The position numbers were made by a program, and so were the translations under genes. A DNA stretch of 64,000 nucleotides, taken from positions 15,562,001 to 15,626,000 of the forward strand of contig CM060731.1 in assembly GCA_030704615.1 (NCBI GenBank), written 5' to 3'. The notes beneath the pieces are model-generated. The model had not been told where the DNA came from and ran no database searches. It saw nothing but the letters and a program-made list of their open reading frames with translations. This document shows, piece by piece, positions 1 to 10,523 of the stretch (positions are counted from its first letter, which is position 1; each line of letters starts with the position of its first letter). Source of the DNA: Takakia lepidozioides (lineage: Eukaryota; Streptophyta; Takakiopsida; Takakiales; Takakiaceae).

Positions 1-2190
1 GTGGCAGCAGTCAGTTGTGTTGAGATGGCGTGATATGATCAAGTTAGTCTGGGCAAGGTGGCTAGCTTTCACTTTTTCCCACAGAGGGAGTGCATCAGAA
101 AACAGCTACAGAGCAAGAGGTAGAAAATGGGGGTCTAGTTTACTCCATTCTGGATTCACTTTGAATGTTTTTGTTCGGTTGACTCTCTCTGCGTTGTTGT
201 TGATGTTTGCAGATCCGTCTCAGGCAACAGCATATCTGACCATTTGAATTACCTTGGGGTCTATCTCAGGGCCAAGGACAATCAAATGGACTCAGTCTAA
301 TGGCCTCAGTCTGGCAAAGGGAAGATCTTACAATTCACATAGTATCTACTAGTCCACAAATCCCCTTCAAACCTCAGTGTGCCTGTCAATCCCTGGAAGG
401 CCAGCCACACAAGGAGTTATTGACACGAGCTATTGACACGAGCACTTGTAAGTGTGACGCTCTTATTCCTAATAGGTTGCTAGTTCCCTCATCTCTTGGA
501 TTTTCTCTGTGGTATTTTCCTGTGGATTCCATGGCTCAAGCAGCAGCTGAATCAACATGTCATATCATTCCACTTCATATTGTTGGTCAAATCTCGACGA
601 AGAGCAGCCATGATGTTCCTCTTCAACTGGGGAGTTGGGAGGGACGTGAGAACTTTACCATCTGCGAGATCCAACCTTGTCGCCAATTGCGGTTCTCCTT
701 TGGCAGAACGCACCTCAATAGAGGCCCCCACGTCACTAATCTCACAGGTATCTCAGTTACAGAAGTGTGGGTGCATACCGTGGGATGCAACCATTTCACT
801 ATGCATGCAAAGTGAACACTTTTAACTTTACATTGTTTTCCATAAGCACAATGAAATGGATACCCTAGTTCTTTCATTTATGTAAATAACATGTAATGTA
901 ACCCTAAAACAAAAGACGTTCTTCACAACAAGAAGACCAAGAAGACCACTGTAACCTTTGATGTCTGTCGGAGTTGTTAGCCATTGTCCAATTTTAACCA
1001 ATAAAACCATTGGTCGGTTTAAGTGCTTTCTGCTCTTTGTAGCCCTCCCAGACCTTGTCAAACTTCCTAACCTATCAAAATTGGCCAAAGAGGAAATATA
1101 GCAATCATCAGCTTGACACGGTCTGAAAGTTCCACAGATACAAAAGCTCGAACAACAATTCAAGATTGGAATGCATCTTGAGAGGCCAGAGAGCCAAGAA
1201 TCGGAAGAGGCCAGGGTTGTTCGACCTAACAGAAAATATCGGTTGTTTCGTAAGGTTAGCAGAGATGACGTTTCCACCGTAAACAACTTGAGTCACGTGA
1301 CTGACCTCCAAACCGCTTCCGCAGTTGCTTCTTCTCGTCAGGATCTGCAATGATTTCAATTTAATGCTCGACCCCTCTGATTTCCTCAGCTCTGATCTCC
1401 CCTGCCACTCTCCGGAGCTCACCTTCCGCTTCTGGTCTCAACTTCCGAATCGTCCATGATAGTGTCCATCTCAAGAGCTCAAGAAGAGAATACAAGGTTC
1501 GCTCCTTTCCCTGCTCTTTCTCCATACCCTGAACCATAAAACCCAGGTCCGACAAATCTGAATTGAAAGACATACGGTGAACTAGCATATTTTGGAGCAG
1601 AAGTGTCCTTCGGTTGCATAAGGAAAAATGATCTCAGACGGCAATGCATTTGATCGTTATACATATCAGGTCTTTTGAGCATGTCAACATCCAGAAAGAC
1701 TTTCTTCACAGAAAGAGAGATTCATCTCATAAAAAGAGGATTTGAATGCATAGCGAGCGGTCAAAATTTTCTGCTCCCACCTCACGCAACACCTTCACTT
1801 CTGGCTTGGGGGCACTCAAATCACACTTATATATAGTCCCTGATAGTCCCTGCGGTCAAGAAGCTGCTGAAGTTGAAAAAAATATCTGAGTCTTTGCGCC
1901 TTCCTGAGGTATCAATCACCGTACCAATCTCTCATGGAAAACGCCACTGCAAGGATCCTGTTTTTTGAAGGTCACGAACCTGAAGCTGGTGCTTAACATC
2001 ACTCGTATAGCACACCAGTACTTGGTGGCCGTTTACACAATTACAGACATGCAGAACGTAAAAAAGCTCAAACAATGTATTCTGTTCTAGAGTTGGTGAT
2101 GAGGTTTTCGGTCTTCTCCTTGAAGACAGACTATGTGTTAGAAAGTTGTCGTTACATAGTTGCAGCTTCAACATTCTAACACAAAGATAA
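1..2190. other. no recognisable gene
   Basis: Open frames here are short, overlap on both strands, and show no domain I recognise. Codon use gives no clear winner. It may be intronic or old repeat sequence upstream of the copia remnant. Confidence 0.5.
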
Positions 2191-2199
2191 AATAAAGTT

Positions 2200-2431
2200 T
2201 CTTTAGCATACACAACTCTTCGGGTGTAATTCGAGAAGTCACATAAATCGGTTGTGTAACCACTGGAATATCTACTAAGTTTGTCTATAAAAGAGAGTAG
2301 TGTCTCTCACAAAAGAACAGAAGAGAGAGAGATGGATATATATTAAATACGATAGACTTCTTGTATGATTAATAAGGTATGTAATTGTTGTCATAAAGGA
2401 TCTAGGTTCTCAATGTGTACAATTTGCTATA
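2200..2431 (+). repeat. putative 5' LTR of a Ty1/copia remnant
   Basis: The stretch ends immediately before a copia-type primer binding site and contains a TATAAAA box at about 2286 followed by a purine-rich leader, as in an LTR U3/R. The left boundary is not resolved and no matching 3' LTR was found in the window, so the start is approximate. Confidence 0.5.
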
Positions 2432-2444
2432 TGGTATCGGAGCT
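2432..2444 (+). other. tRNA-iMet-type primer binding site
   Basis: TGGTATCGGAGCT differs by one base from the TGGTATCAGAGC primer binding site typical of plant Ty1/copia elements, which is complementary to the 3' end of initiator tRNA-Met. A gag-like reading frame follows about 80 bases downstream. Confidence 0.75.
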
Positions 2445-2522
2445 AGGATGAGAAGGTTGTCATGTTGAGACACATGTGAGTCGACTAAGAATAAATAGAA
2501 CTTTAGATGAAAGAGTCGACAT

Positions 2523-3010
2523 AATGTCAATAGCTAGCACAAGTATTGATGGCCTTGCTGGTACATGTAGTGCTTATGGTGCTACTGGTGGTGGTTTGAA
2601 TGTCCAAGCCACCACATAAGTAAGTCACTCTACTCCTGACTTGTGAGAAAACGATAGATTCAATGGTTCTAACTATGAAGAGTAGAGCATTATATTTTAG
2701 AAGAAAGGGAGTTATGGGGCATAATGGTTGGAAGCATACCCAAACCTGCTTTAAATGCACCACCGGCAGATATAAATGCATATGGAATGTGGGAAATAGA
2801 AGAGCAAGGAATAGTATAATGATGAATGTGAATAATAACCACTTACATCATCTTGAGGGAGTGATAACAGCTCAAGAAGCATAGGAACAACTTGCTAATG
2901 TATTTCAGTCAAAGGATTTAATGTCCAAAGTATATATAATTAAAACTTTTTATGCATTAAGAATGGAAGAAAATGATTCAGTAGAGCAGCATGGGCACAA
3001 TCCCCGTTAA
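2523..3010 (+). pseudogene. Ty1/copia gag fragment
   Basis: Starting at an ATG, the reading frame contains the copia gag signature (RFNGSNYEE then SIIF) at about 2655-2700 and a later block, ELANVFQSKD...LRMEENDSVEQH, at about 2880-2995, the usual order in copia capsid proteins. It is broken by stops and frame changes; at the conserved gag Trp after NYEE there is a TAG, readily explained as TGG to TAG. The sequence stops at a 28-base poly-A run, so no pol survives. It sits directly behind the LTR and primer site, which supports the assignment. Confidence 0.7.
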
Positions 3011-3022
3011 AACCTTTAAACC

Positions 3023-3050
3023 AAAAAAAAAAAAAAAAAAAAAAAAAAAA
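3023..3050 (+). repeat. poly-A tract
   Basis: A run of 28 A residues terminates the copia gag remnant. It could be the tail of a retrocopy or a mononucleotide repeat. Confidence 0.9.
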
Positions 3051-3189
3051 CTTTCGCACATTTAGAGCTAAGATATCAGCTATAGGCATTGTCTTAGATG
3101 CAGCTATAGTTTTATTAACTACAACACAATTTTAAGTAAATTTGGACTAAAGTTTGGTCCAGAAATAAGGAGAAATATCTGAATATATA

Positions 3190-3420
3190 TTTTTTTAAAT
3201 AAAAAGGGATTGTAGCCCTGATTATTTTATTATATTTTTGGTTGGCCGAAAAGCCATTACAATTTATTTGGGACTATTTGGGGAAAAAAAATAAGGCACA
3301 CACACCGTGATCAGTGAAATTAGAACCCGTACCCTCATTGAGGTAAACTTGAGCCAAAGCGGCCCCGAACTTGGCCCCTCGAAGAGGGAAGTGTTAACCA
3401 TGGTAACCAGAAACGAGAAC
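3190..3420 (-). repeat. SINE/LINE-type 3' tail and head fragment
   Basis: Read on the minus strand, a box-B-like GGGTTCTAAT near 3330 is followed by a T-run, CCCCAAATA and a tail with ATCAGGGC...TCCC. The tail resembles sequences at 13500-13570, 59945-60010 and (plus strand) 63450-63503, suggesting a shared non-LTR 3' end. Boundaries are approximate. Confidence 0.45.
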
Positions 3421-3779
3421 CCTAGGATCTATGCTACTACCCCGGAGGAAGAAAGAAACCGGAAGTCAACACATGAATACAAAGAGTAATGGCACCAGAG
3501 TGAGTTAGTGCACTGCCTAGGGATTGCTAATGCAATTACACCTGCCTAAACTGAAGACGGGAGGCTTTAGTAGAGGCTTTAATATGTATTTTTTAAATCA
3601 TTTAAATGAATTTAAATTGATCATTTTAAATATAAATATAAAGATATAAATAATTATTTGTCTATTAAATATATAATATGAGCAATAAAGAAACATTATG
3701 TATAAACTAATTTATATTTGGCTCATAAAGCAAGTTCCACTGTTCACTCGACGTTTAGTAAGAGTTGAATGAGATACCA

Positions 3780-4005
3780 ACAGTCAGCAGCTCAGTTGGT
3801 GAAATGCACTGAGTGCCACCCAGATGATTATGGGGTCAAATCTTGCTAGTGACGGGTGTGGTATGTTCATGGGTGGTGTCCCATTCCAACGCCACATGGC
3901 GGGAAGAGGCGGGGTTACTGTGAAAGAGGTTATACTATTAAGGGGGCCTGATTTGTGAGCTGTCACTCCCAGGTGTTTCCATTACATTAATAAATAAATT
4001 AAAAA
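3780..4005 (+). repeat. tRNA-derived SINE candidate
   Basis: A tRNA-like head has a box-A-like GCTCAGTTGGTG at about 3790 and a box-B-like GGGGTCAAATC at about 3832, at the spacing of an internal RNA polymerase III promoter. It is followed by about 150 bp of unrelated body and an A/T-rich tail (AATAAATAAATT). No intact cloverleaf follows, so a SINE is more likely than a tRNA gene. Confidence 0.6.
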
Positions 4006-4228
4006 AACGGGTGTCGGGTGATAACTCGCTTCATGATCCGCGGCCTGATGGATGATTGGAGCACCAGTCATATTCGTAACCACGACTGAGCTTGTGAAGG
4101 CCGTCAATATATAACGTACAAGACAAATCAATCAAATATGTGAGCAAAACATGGCACAATGACACAATACCATGACATGAAATGAAAGACAATGGGGAGA
4201 CATTGATGATAAACAACCAGGTTTTATT

Positions 4229-4660
4229 TCAGAGCCATGTCAATTTGAGTAAGTCTCGCTCCATGCAGTATGGACCAATACAAGTAACGTAAACCATGTC
4301 AATGAGAGTATCAACTTCTAGAAGGAGGACTGAACTCCGGTAACACAAGACGATGTCGGCCGACGTACTTATGATGAAAATATTTTGAGGAAAGCCATTT
4401 CCCAAAATCACGATATTTTGACAAGGTTGGAGAGACAATTTTCAAATCTGTATTCTTCCGTTGTTCCGAAGGTTTTTGTCAGCAGAAGATGGAAGAAGTC
4501 CCTGAAATGCTATCTCAAGTATCGTGGATATGGTGATGACCTCACAAAAAATATCCTCCAATATTACGTCAACCAACAATGTCTTGTGCGACCGAAGTTC
4601 AGCTGTACTTCTCGAAGAATTGGTGGTCTTGCAGACTTTCAGTGAATCGCGAGATGATGA
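4229..4660. repeat. imperfect inverted duplication
   Basis: The reverse complement of about 4300-4440 resembles about 4480-4640: both contain GTCTTGTG, then a CGAAGTTCAG-like block and CTTCTCGAAGAA or CTTCTAGAAG. The arms are diverged and meet near 4450-4480. There is no convincing protein in either orientation. Confidence 0.5.
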
Positions 4661-5555
4661 ATTACTCGTATGCTCTTCAAAACATAATGTCCAAGTAACT
4701 GACCCTGGAGTAAGATGCTGAAAGTATCCAATTGGGGAGTAAATATGTTGTTCGTATGCTTCTGGAGAGTGGCTCGGTGGCGAGTACATTGATGGAGAGA
4801 GTGACGTTTTCTACGAAATCTTTAAAGAAATAGTGTCGGGTGACCAGTCAAGGTTCATCTGTGACGGGCTGTGGTACTTCTGACGATTTACTATAAAGCA
4901 CTCGTAAACTGTTCTCCAACTAAATAATCTCCAACTGAACAACCACCAACTAACTGATTGGAGCTGTCACAAACAATGTCAAAAATCCTACTTATTGCTA
5001 GGTGTTTGATACTATTGCTGTTCTTGTAGCTGAATTGTATAGTAGTCATTTTGTTGTTCTCATGTGAATAGTATCAGGTCCCCAGAGACTGTTATATTCA
5101 GACTCATGTATCAACCACGGCCCATCATTGACCAATATACAACCATCAACTGCATGTCAGCTGATAACTAGAACTTCGATTCATTGTATGTGACTCTAGA
5201 AAAACACCCTAGCCCACAAGTAGTTGGCCAGCAGCTTGAGATATTTCTCCGGACTGTGATTGAATGAATTGGAGATTTCATTCTTAGCTGATGGTTTCAT
5301 GTAGGTGGTGTCTGATTCCGATTTCGGAATATGACAGTCTCAGTGGACCTAATGTTGTTGGAATAGGAAGTCCGCTTTTCGAACCACGAGTGATCGCGCG
5401 ACAGATCTCTGCCTCTACCACCATTGAGAACCACAACAAGCCGAGTGCATCCAGATGTCAATCAACCACAATGGTGCCATCAGTTCGTCAGGGAAAGAAT
5501 TTTGAAACCGCCATAATTACTTCAATCCATTTGAAGAGATATTTTAACAGAGCTT
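4660..5555. other. no recognisable gene
   Basis: This sequence lies between the inverted duplication and the truncated left edge of gypsy copy 1. I see no conserved domain in any frame. Confidence 0.45.
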
Positions 5556-5882
5556 CCGCTCAGGAACATTGATGACATCATCGTCTTTAGTGCTACGGTT
5601 GAGGAGCATGAGAGACACCTTCATGTGGTGTTTGAACGCTTGAGAGCGCATGGGTTGAAATTGCACCCTGGGAAGTGCAAGTTCTTCCACAACCAGATTG
5701 AGTATCTGGGCCACATGATATACCCTGGAGGATTGGGTGTTCAAAAGACGAAGGTGGAGGCCATTGCATGCATTCCACGCCCCATAGATGTTAGCAGAGT
5801 TCGTGCTTTCATGGGGTTGACAAACTACTATCGACGGTTTGTCAAGGGATTTAGTAGCATTGCAAGGCTCTTACTAAGTTGA
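5556..5882 (+). pseudogene. Ty3/gypsy reverse transcriptase, C-terminal part (copy 1)
   Basis: The frame begins inside the RT catalytic motif (IDDIIVFSATVEEH, from YIDD) and continues through the thumb/connection motif with HPGKCKFF, YLGHMIYP and AFMGLTNYYRRFV. Everything upstream (gag, protease, the methyltransferase seen in copy 2, and RT fingers/palm) is missing, so this is a 5'-truncated copy. The matching stretch of copy 2 is 55280-55600. A one-base deletion relative to copy 2 near 5860 shifts the frame and ends the ORF. Confidence 0.9.
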
Positions 5883-5885
5883 CCA

Positions 5886-6304
5886 AGGTGGATCAGGAGT
5901 GGCAGTAGGAGGAGGAGCAGGAGGAAGCATTTGAGGAATTCAAAGCTCGATTGACTTCTGCAGCTATTCTGAGGCGGCCTATTTGGGGGCGGCCTTTCCA
6001 GCTACATACGAATTGGAGTATGCTGGGGATTGGAGCAGTGCTCACACAGGTGGATGATGAGGGAAGAGAGTTCGTAGTGGCATATGCTAGCCGCTCAAAC
6101 AATGATGCCGATGCGAAGTATAGTTCTTATGAAGGGGAGTGTCTAGCTGCGGTATGGGCAGTGGCACATTTCAGATGCTACCTCTATGACAATCTTTTCA
6201 CCCTTGTCACGGATCACCAACCATTGAAGTGGTTGATGGAGTCAGACAAGCTTACAGGGAAGCTTTCACGATGGGCACTTATGCTTCAAGAATACGACTT
6301 TTAG
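5886..6304 (+). pseudogene. Ty3/gypsy RNase H (copy 1)
   Basis: This continues the RT frame after the one-base deletion. It shows the gypsy RNase H order: RPFQLHTNWS (the usual catalytic Asp of the FxLxTDAS-like motif is replaced), GAVLTQ, FVVAYASR, YSSYEGECLAAVWAV and TDHQPLKWL. An early TAG near 5907 stands where copy 2 has TGG, and the terminal TAG (6302-6304) where copy 2 has CAG; both are transitions. The frame resumes at once downstream, so these are nonsense mutations, not gene ends. Confidence 0.88.
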
Positions 6305-7387
6305 GTGGTGCATCGAGCCGGTATTGTCAATTGGGATGCAGATGGATTGAGTCGTAATCCATGTACGAGCGAGCATGATGATACTGGAGCTCGGTGGCAT
6401 GGTGAGACGGATAAAGAGATGGTGCCAGGATGGCATGCATCTGCCTTTTTGTGCATCCTAGCAATGGGAGCTCAAGCTGGTCCATCCCATAACATTGGTC
6501 ATGTAGATGGTGTGCATGACAATCCGGAGATCAGTGAGGAGCTTGGTGGTGCTAAGGATGTGCATGAAGATGCAGCAGTGTTGGCCTACCTTCGTACTAG
6601 AGAGACAACAGCCAGTGTGACTGCTAAGGAGAGAGATCGGATCCTACAACGAGCCAAGAGGTTCAAGTGGGAGGGGACTCACCTACTCCGAATATGGGAG
6701 GATGGACGAGTGAGGATTGTGCCTCATCCATCACAACGAGCGCGATTGGTATGCCATGCCCATGAGGAGTTGGGACATTTTGGGATGCGGCGCATTCATA
6801 GTTTGCTGCAAGGACAGTACTGGTGGCGGGGCATGCACACGGATGTGCAACAGTTAGTGGCAAGGTGCATGGTGTGTGATAGAGTGCGAGCTTCTTTCAA
6901 TGCACCTACTCCACAATTGCATCATTTACCCATTATGGGTTTGGGCTATCGTTGGAGTCTTGACTTCACAGACCCATTGTCACTAACGATTCGCCATAAC
7001 AAGTATGTGCTGGTGATGGTGGAACATTTCTCCAAGTGGATTGAACTGGTGGCATTGCCTGACAAGGCAAGTGAGGGGGCTGCGTATGCATTCTTAGATC
7101 GAGTGCTTAGCCAATTTGGTGCTCCAGCCGAGGTACTCACGGACCAGGAGAGAGAGTTATTGGGGGAGTTTCAGGCTTTGTGTAAGCAAGCCTTGATAGA
7201 TCACCGCACTACTTCTCGGGATCATCCCGAGGCTGATGGTCTGGCAGAGAGGGTTGTACAAACAGTCAAGCGAGGCTTGTGCAAGTATGGCTTGCAGAAG
7301 GGACACTTAAGAGATTGGGACCTTCAGCTACCTTGGTTGGCCATGGGCTACAGGTTTAGCAAACAAACATCACTTGCCTCGTTCTAG
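6305..7387 (+). pseudogene. Ty3/gypsy integrase zinc-binding and catalytic domains (copy 1)
   Basis: The frame begins with the RNase H end (HRAGIVNWDADGLSR), then a linker, then the integrase HHCC zinc-binding module (HAHEELGHFG ... CMVCDRVRA) and the DDE core: Asp in WSLDFTDPL, Asp in EVLTDQE, and Glu in DGLAERVVQ. It inserts the retroelement cDNA into the genome. Unlike copy 2, all three DDE positions are present here. The ORF ends at a TAG where copy 2 reads a serine codon; this is not a simple C-to-T change. The reading frame then breaks through a small deletion (about 10 bases against copy 2) near 7435. Confidence 0.9.
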
Positions 7388-7998
7388 CCTTATTTCCTTC
7401 TCTTTGGCCGAGAGCCAGATTTGCCTGCATCTAGACTGCAGTAGTTCTCAACCTTGATAATCCGGATGTATGGACACAAGCATGTGCCCAGCGGGCAGAG
7501 TTGTTCAAGAGAGTCATGCCTAAGGCTTTTGAGAACCTTGCTATTGCCCAACACCGAGACACATTGAGGTACGCCATTATACGTGGAGGGGGATATCGGC
7601 CAGGTGATCGGCGTTTCCACCCTGGGGACTATGTGTATCTACAGCAAACAACGTCTATGACTTTGGATGTCAAAGCAGGGCGTATGATTCTAAGGGTCCG
7701 GGAGGTGTTGCCTTCAGGAGTGTTGATTCTGGAGGGTTGAGATGGCATGGTATGGAAGGACCATGTGCGCAATTGTGCGCCATGTCACCTTCCACATGTG
7801 GATGGGAGGATAGATCCCAACCTTGCAGTGGTACCTGCAGGGTTGCGTTGCATGCTATGTGGGCAAACTGGTGGTGCCGCGACCATGTTGGTGTGTGACA
7901 AATGCTCAAGGGGGTGGCACATGGGATGCTTGACACCGCCACTTGAGGAGGTTCTTAGTGGAGAATGGTTGTGTCCACGATGCCTTGGACATAGGTAG
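7388..7998 (+). pseudogene. integrase C-terminus fused to a PHD finger (copy 1)
   Basis: After the gap the frame carries the GPY/F-like integrase tail (GDYVYLQQT, ILRVREVLPSGVLILEG), one TGA at 7738-7740 (CGA in copy 2), then VWKDHVRNCAP and a complete C4HC3 PHD finger at 7849-7983. The finger reads CMLC, 11 residues, CDKC, SRGWH, MGC, 13 residues, then CPRC, followed by LGHR and a stop. PHD fingers bind histone H3 tails, so the domain could direct integration to particular chromatin in place of a chromodomain. In copy 2 integrase and the start of the PHD finger lie in one unbroken frame, showing the fusion is real. Confidence 0.88.
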
Positions 7999-8228
7999 TA
8001 GATATGACAATGGTGGAATTGACAAGTGATCCAAGGTCTAGCTGATGGGAGCTCAACGCCTTGGATACTTAATTGAAGATCATGGATTGTAGGAAGGCGA
8101 GTAACGATGGGGCTACTTTTGCACCCGACCTCTTGATCTATTGACTTTAGATACTGGGACATGTGCGATTGAAGACCAAACGATGATTTTATTGAGATGG
8201 ATACTTGTCAGCTATCCGGTCACCAGCT

Positions 8229-8240
8229 AGGGGGGGCGAT
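8229..8240 (+). other. polypurine tract of gypsy copy 1
   Basis: AGGGGGGGCGAT directly precedes a TGT... LTR start and matches the AGGGGGGCGAT tract at 57642-57653 in copy 2. It is the expected plus-strand primer site. Confidence 0.8.
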
Positions 8241-8325
8241 TGTGGCATAGCTTTCTAGGATTGAGTGCTTAGAATGTATGGTGGACAGCGATGTATGTTG
8301 TGGCACGATGCTTAGGTGCACGACA
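8241..8325 (+). repeat. short 3' LTR of gypsy copy 1
   Basis: This 85-bp unit starts TGTGGCATAGC, ends GTGCACGACA, and lies right after the polypurine tract. Its 3' half (GGACAGCGATGTATGTTGTG...CACGACA) matches the end of the copy 2 LTR at 57909-57950. Confidence 0.7.
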
Positions 8326-8677
8326 GCTGTCATGATTTTAGTCATGGTTAACTAGAATTACCTACTTCTAGTTAACTAGGACATTTTGGATATTTATATT
8401 TGTATTTTGTGTGTTGGGACTTCATTTGGTCTCACATGCCAAGTGAGGTGTCAAACCTCACTTGGGACATGGGGATGGGTTTACCCCTTGTGAGTGTTGA
8501 GGAGGGCTCATCTTCTTGTAGTTGAGCCTCCATAGCTCTAGGTATTGAGAGGGAGTGTGGTGAGGGCTTTGTAGGGTGGATTCCTTTAGTAAATGAGCCC
8601 TTGGCTTGACTTAGTTTATGTGATTGAGTGGATTCATGAGTGGAGTGTTTCCATTGTGTGTTCACTTCCATTATCAT

Positions 8678-8762
8678 TGTGGCATAACTTTCTAGGATTG
8701 TGTGCTTAGAATGTATGGTGGACAGCGATGTATGTTGTGGCACGATGCTTAGGTGCACGACA
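8678..8762 (+). repeat. second copy of the 85-bp LTR unit
   Basis: This is a near-identical direct repeat of 8241-8325 with the same TGT...ACA ends, separated by 352 bp of non-coding sequence. It could be a solo LTR, or the pair could be a TRIM-like miniature element. The sequence just downstream (8763-8830) loosely resembles 48285-48345. Confidence 0.7.
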
Positions 8763-9950
8763 GGGTTCTTCTCTTGAGACCGAGCACACATGCATCATCT
8801 CTCTACAACAATCTATCTCTGCACAGTTCAGGCCCCTTTGAGACTCCATTAGTGAGCTCCCCCTTCAGCCACTAGAGCAGAGTTGTCTAGAGCAGGTCTG
8901 TTTTCATCAACTATATCAGCGATCCACCTTGTCCCTCCCTGTGTTGCTTGCTCTCTCCCTTTCAACATACAAAGGTGTCTTCCCCATGGAACCCTCCTTT
9001 ACAATTTCTCTTTGTGTCATTCATATGAAGTAAGGTAAGGGCTATGGGGGGGTTGCATGACAGAGGCAAGTGGACTTTTGGCTGATCTTCAGGGCAATCA
9101 GCAAACATACTTGCCAACCATAGTTTCCACTGATCAACTCTGAAGAAGCCGGTTGTAGTGTGGTATGTAGAGCAACAACTTAGGTCATTAGGGTTCGTCC
9201 GAGGGTGGGAGAAATTAAGAGCCTCTTGTTTCTCAAATGTATAGTTTGAAACAAATACCTGTAAGTTCAACAGCACTGCGTAGCACTCCTGCAATGGTCT
9301 TTCCCTCAAAGATCTCCGTATGTAACTTGGACAATTTTTCTCTCACTTCCACCTATAAGCTTCCATCATTCAACCTTCTGAGACTCTTTTCCTCCTTCCC
9401 TAGTAACAGATAGACTGAGCTCTGTATTTAAGGATATCCAGGCTTTTATGCCTGCAGGTAAGTGCACAGTGACTATGTCATGCTAATCAAATGTGACACA
9501 GTTTGCCATCCCATGGACACATTGACACAGGGTGTGCTGCATGGTGCTGGGTGATGACAGTCAGTTAGGCTTAGGGCTACTTCATTGTCAGGCTATAATA
9601 ATCAGCAGGTTGGAATCCAAATACCATTTCAGAAAAGGAAGTAAGGAAGAGATGGGAACCAGGAGCAGAAGAGAATCTTTCCTTCTTGCCTCTGTCACAT
9701 ACACTCACCCCTCTCTAACATCAGTATCATGATTCAGTCCATTCGCATCTACAAAGCAAATCCAACGAGCTCAACCAGTATAAGAGTTTCACTCGAGTCT
9801 TTGAAAGTCGCCGTCTCTGCGAGGTTCCGTTACAACCGACACACAAAAATGACGACGATGACCTGGCTGACGACGATGGCGTGGTACTATGGCACCCTGC
9901 TCTACCCTAAAATAGCTCTCGACCTTCGGTCGTCGCTAGAATTACAACCT
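8763..9950. other. no recognisable gene
   Basis: Non-coding as far as can be read; short frames only and no recognised domain. Confidence 0.45.
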
Positions 9951-9954
9951 CCCC

Positions 9955-10237
9955 TATCACACATCAGCCTCCAGCTCTGTGGTCATGTTGCTGTTGATAT
10001 AAGACAAGGCAGCGCTTACCAAAATTTTCCTATTACACATCAGCCTTCAGTTCTGTGATCATGTTACTGTTGATGTCGGACAAGGCAGCGCTTACCAAAA
10101 TTTATCTATCACACATCAGGTTCTGTGATCATGTGACTGTTGATATAGGACAAGGCAGCGCTTACCCTATCACACATCAGCCTCCAGCTCTCGCTGATCA
10201 TGTTGATATGAGACACGGCAGTGATTGCCAAAATTAG
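9955..10237 (+). repeat. minisatellite, about 76-bp unit, four copies
   Basis: Units begin TATCACACATCAGCC at about 9955, 10031, 10107 and 10168 and share GATCATGTTACTGTTGATAT and ACAAGGCAGCGCTTACC. The third unit has an internal deletion and the fourth is diverged. Confidence 0.85.
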
Positions 10238-10523
10238 GATAGCACTAAATCGGCCAACCGCTTGGTAGCTTTTCATTCAAGTGAAGAACAGAAGAGCATC
10301 TGTGCCAGGTGGAATCGCTCATCCCACAAGTCTTACACTGTGAAGCCTTGGCCATTTAATTACTCACTGCACAGAAGCTGAGCATGTATACCAGAGTTTG
10401 TCTCTGATAGTGTGTGCCCAATTTGGCAGGGTGCACACTGCACACAATCAGTGGGCAATGTATGTTCGTCTACATGTATACATATCTAGGAAAAATTCAG
10501 CCAGACTTTGCATAGCAGCTCCA

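Noticed and set aside
300-1422. Overlapping open frames of 100-170 codons on both strands
   Set aside because: They overlap one another, lack recognisable domains and are expected by chance at this base composition.
3780-3860. Functional tRNA gene
   Set aside because: Boxes A and B are present but degenerate, and no cloverleaf closes; a SINE head fits better.
9955-10237. CRISPR-like array
   Set aside because: Units are contiguous 60-76-bp tandem repeats without unique spacers, in a eukaryotic context.
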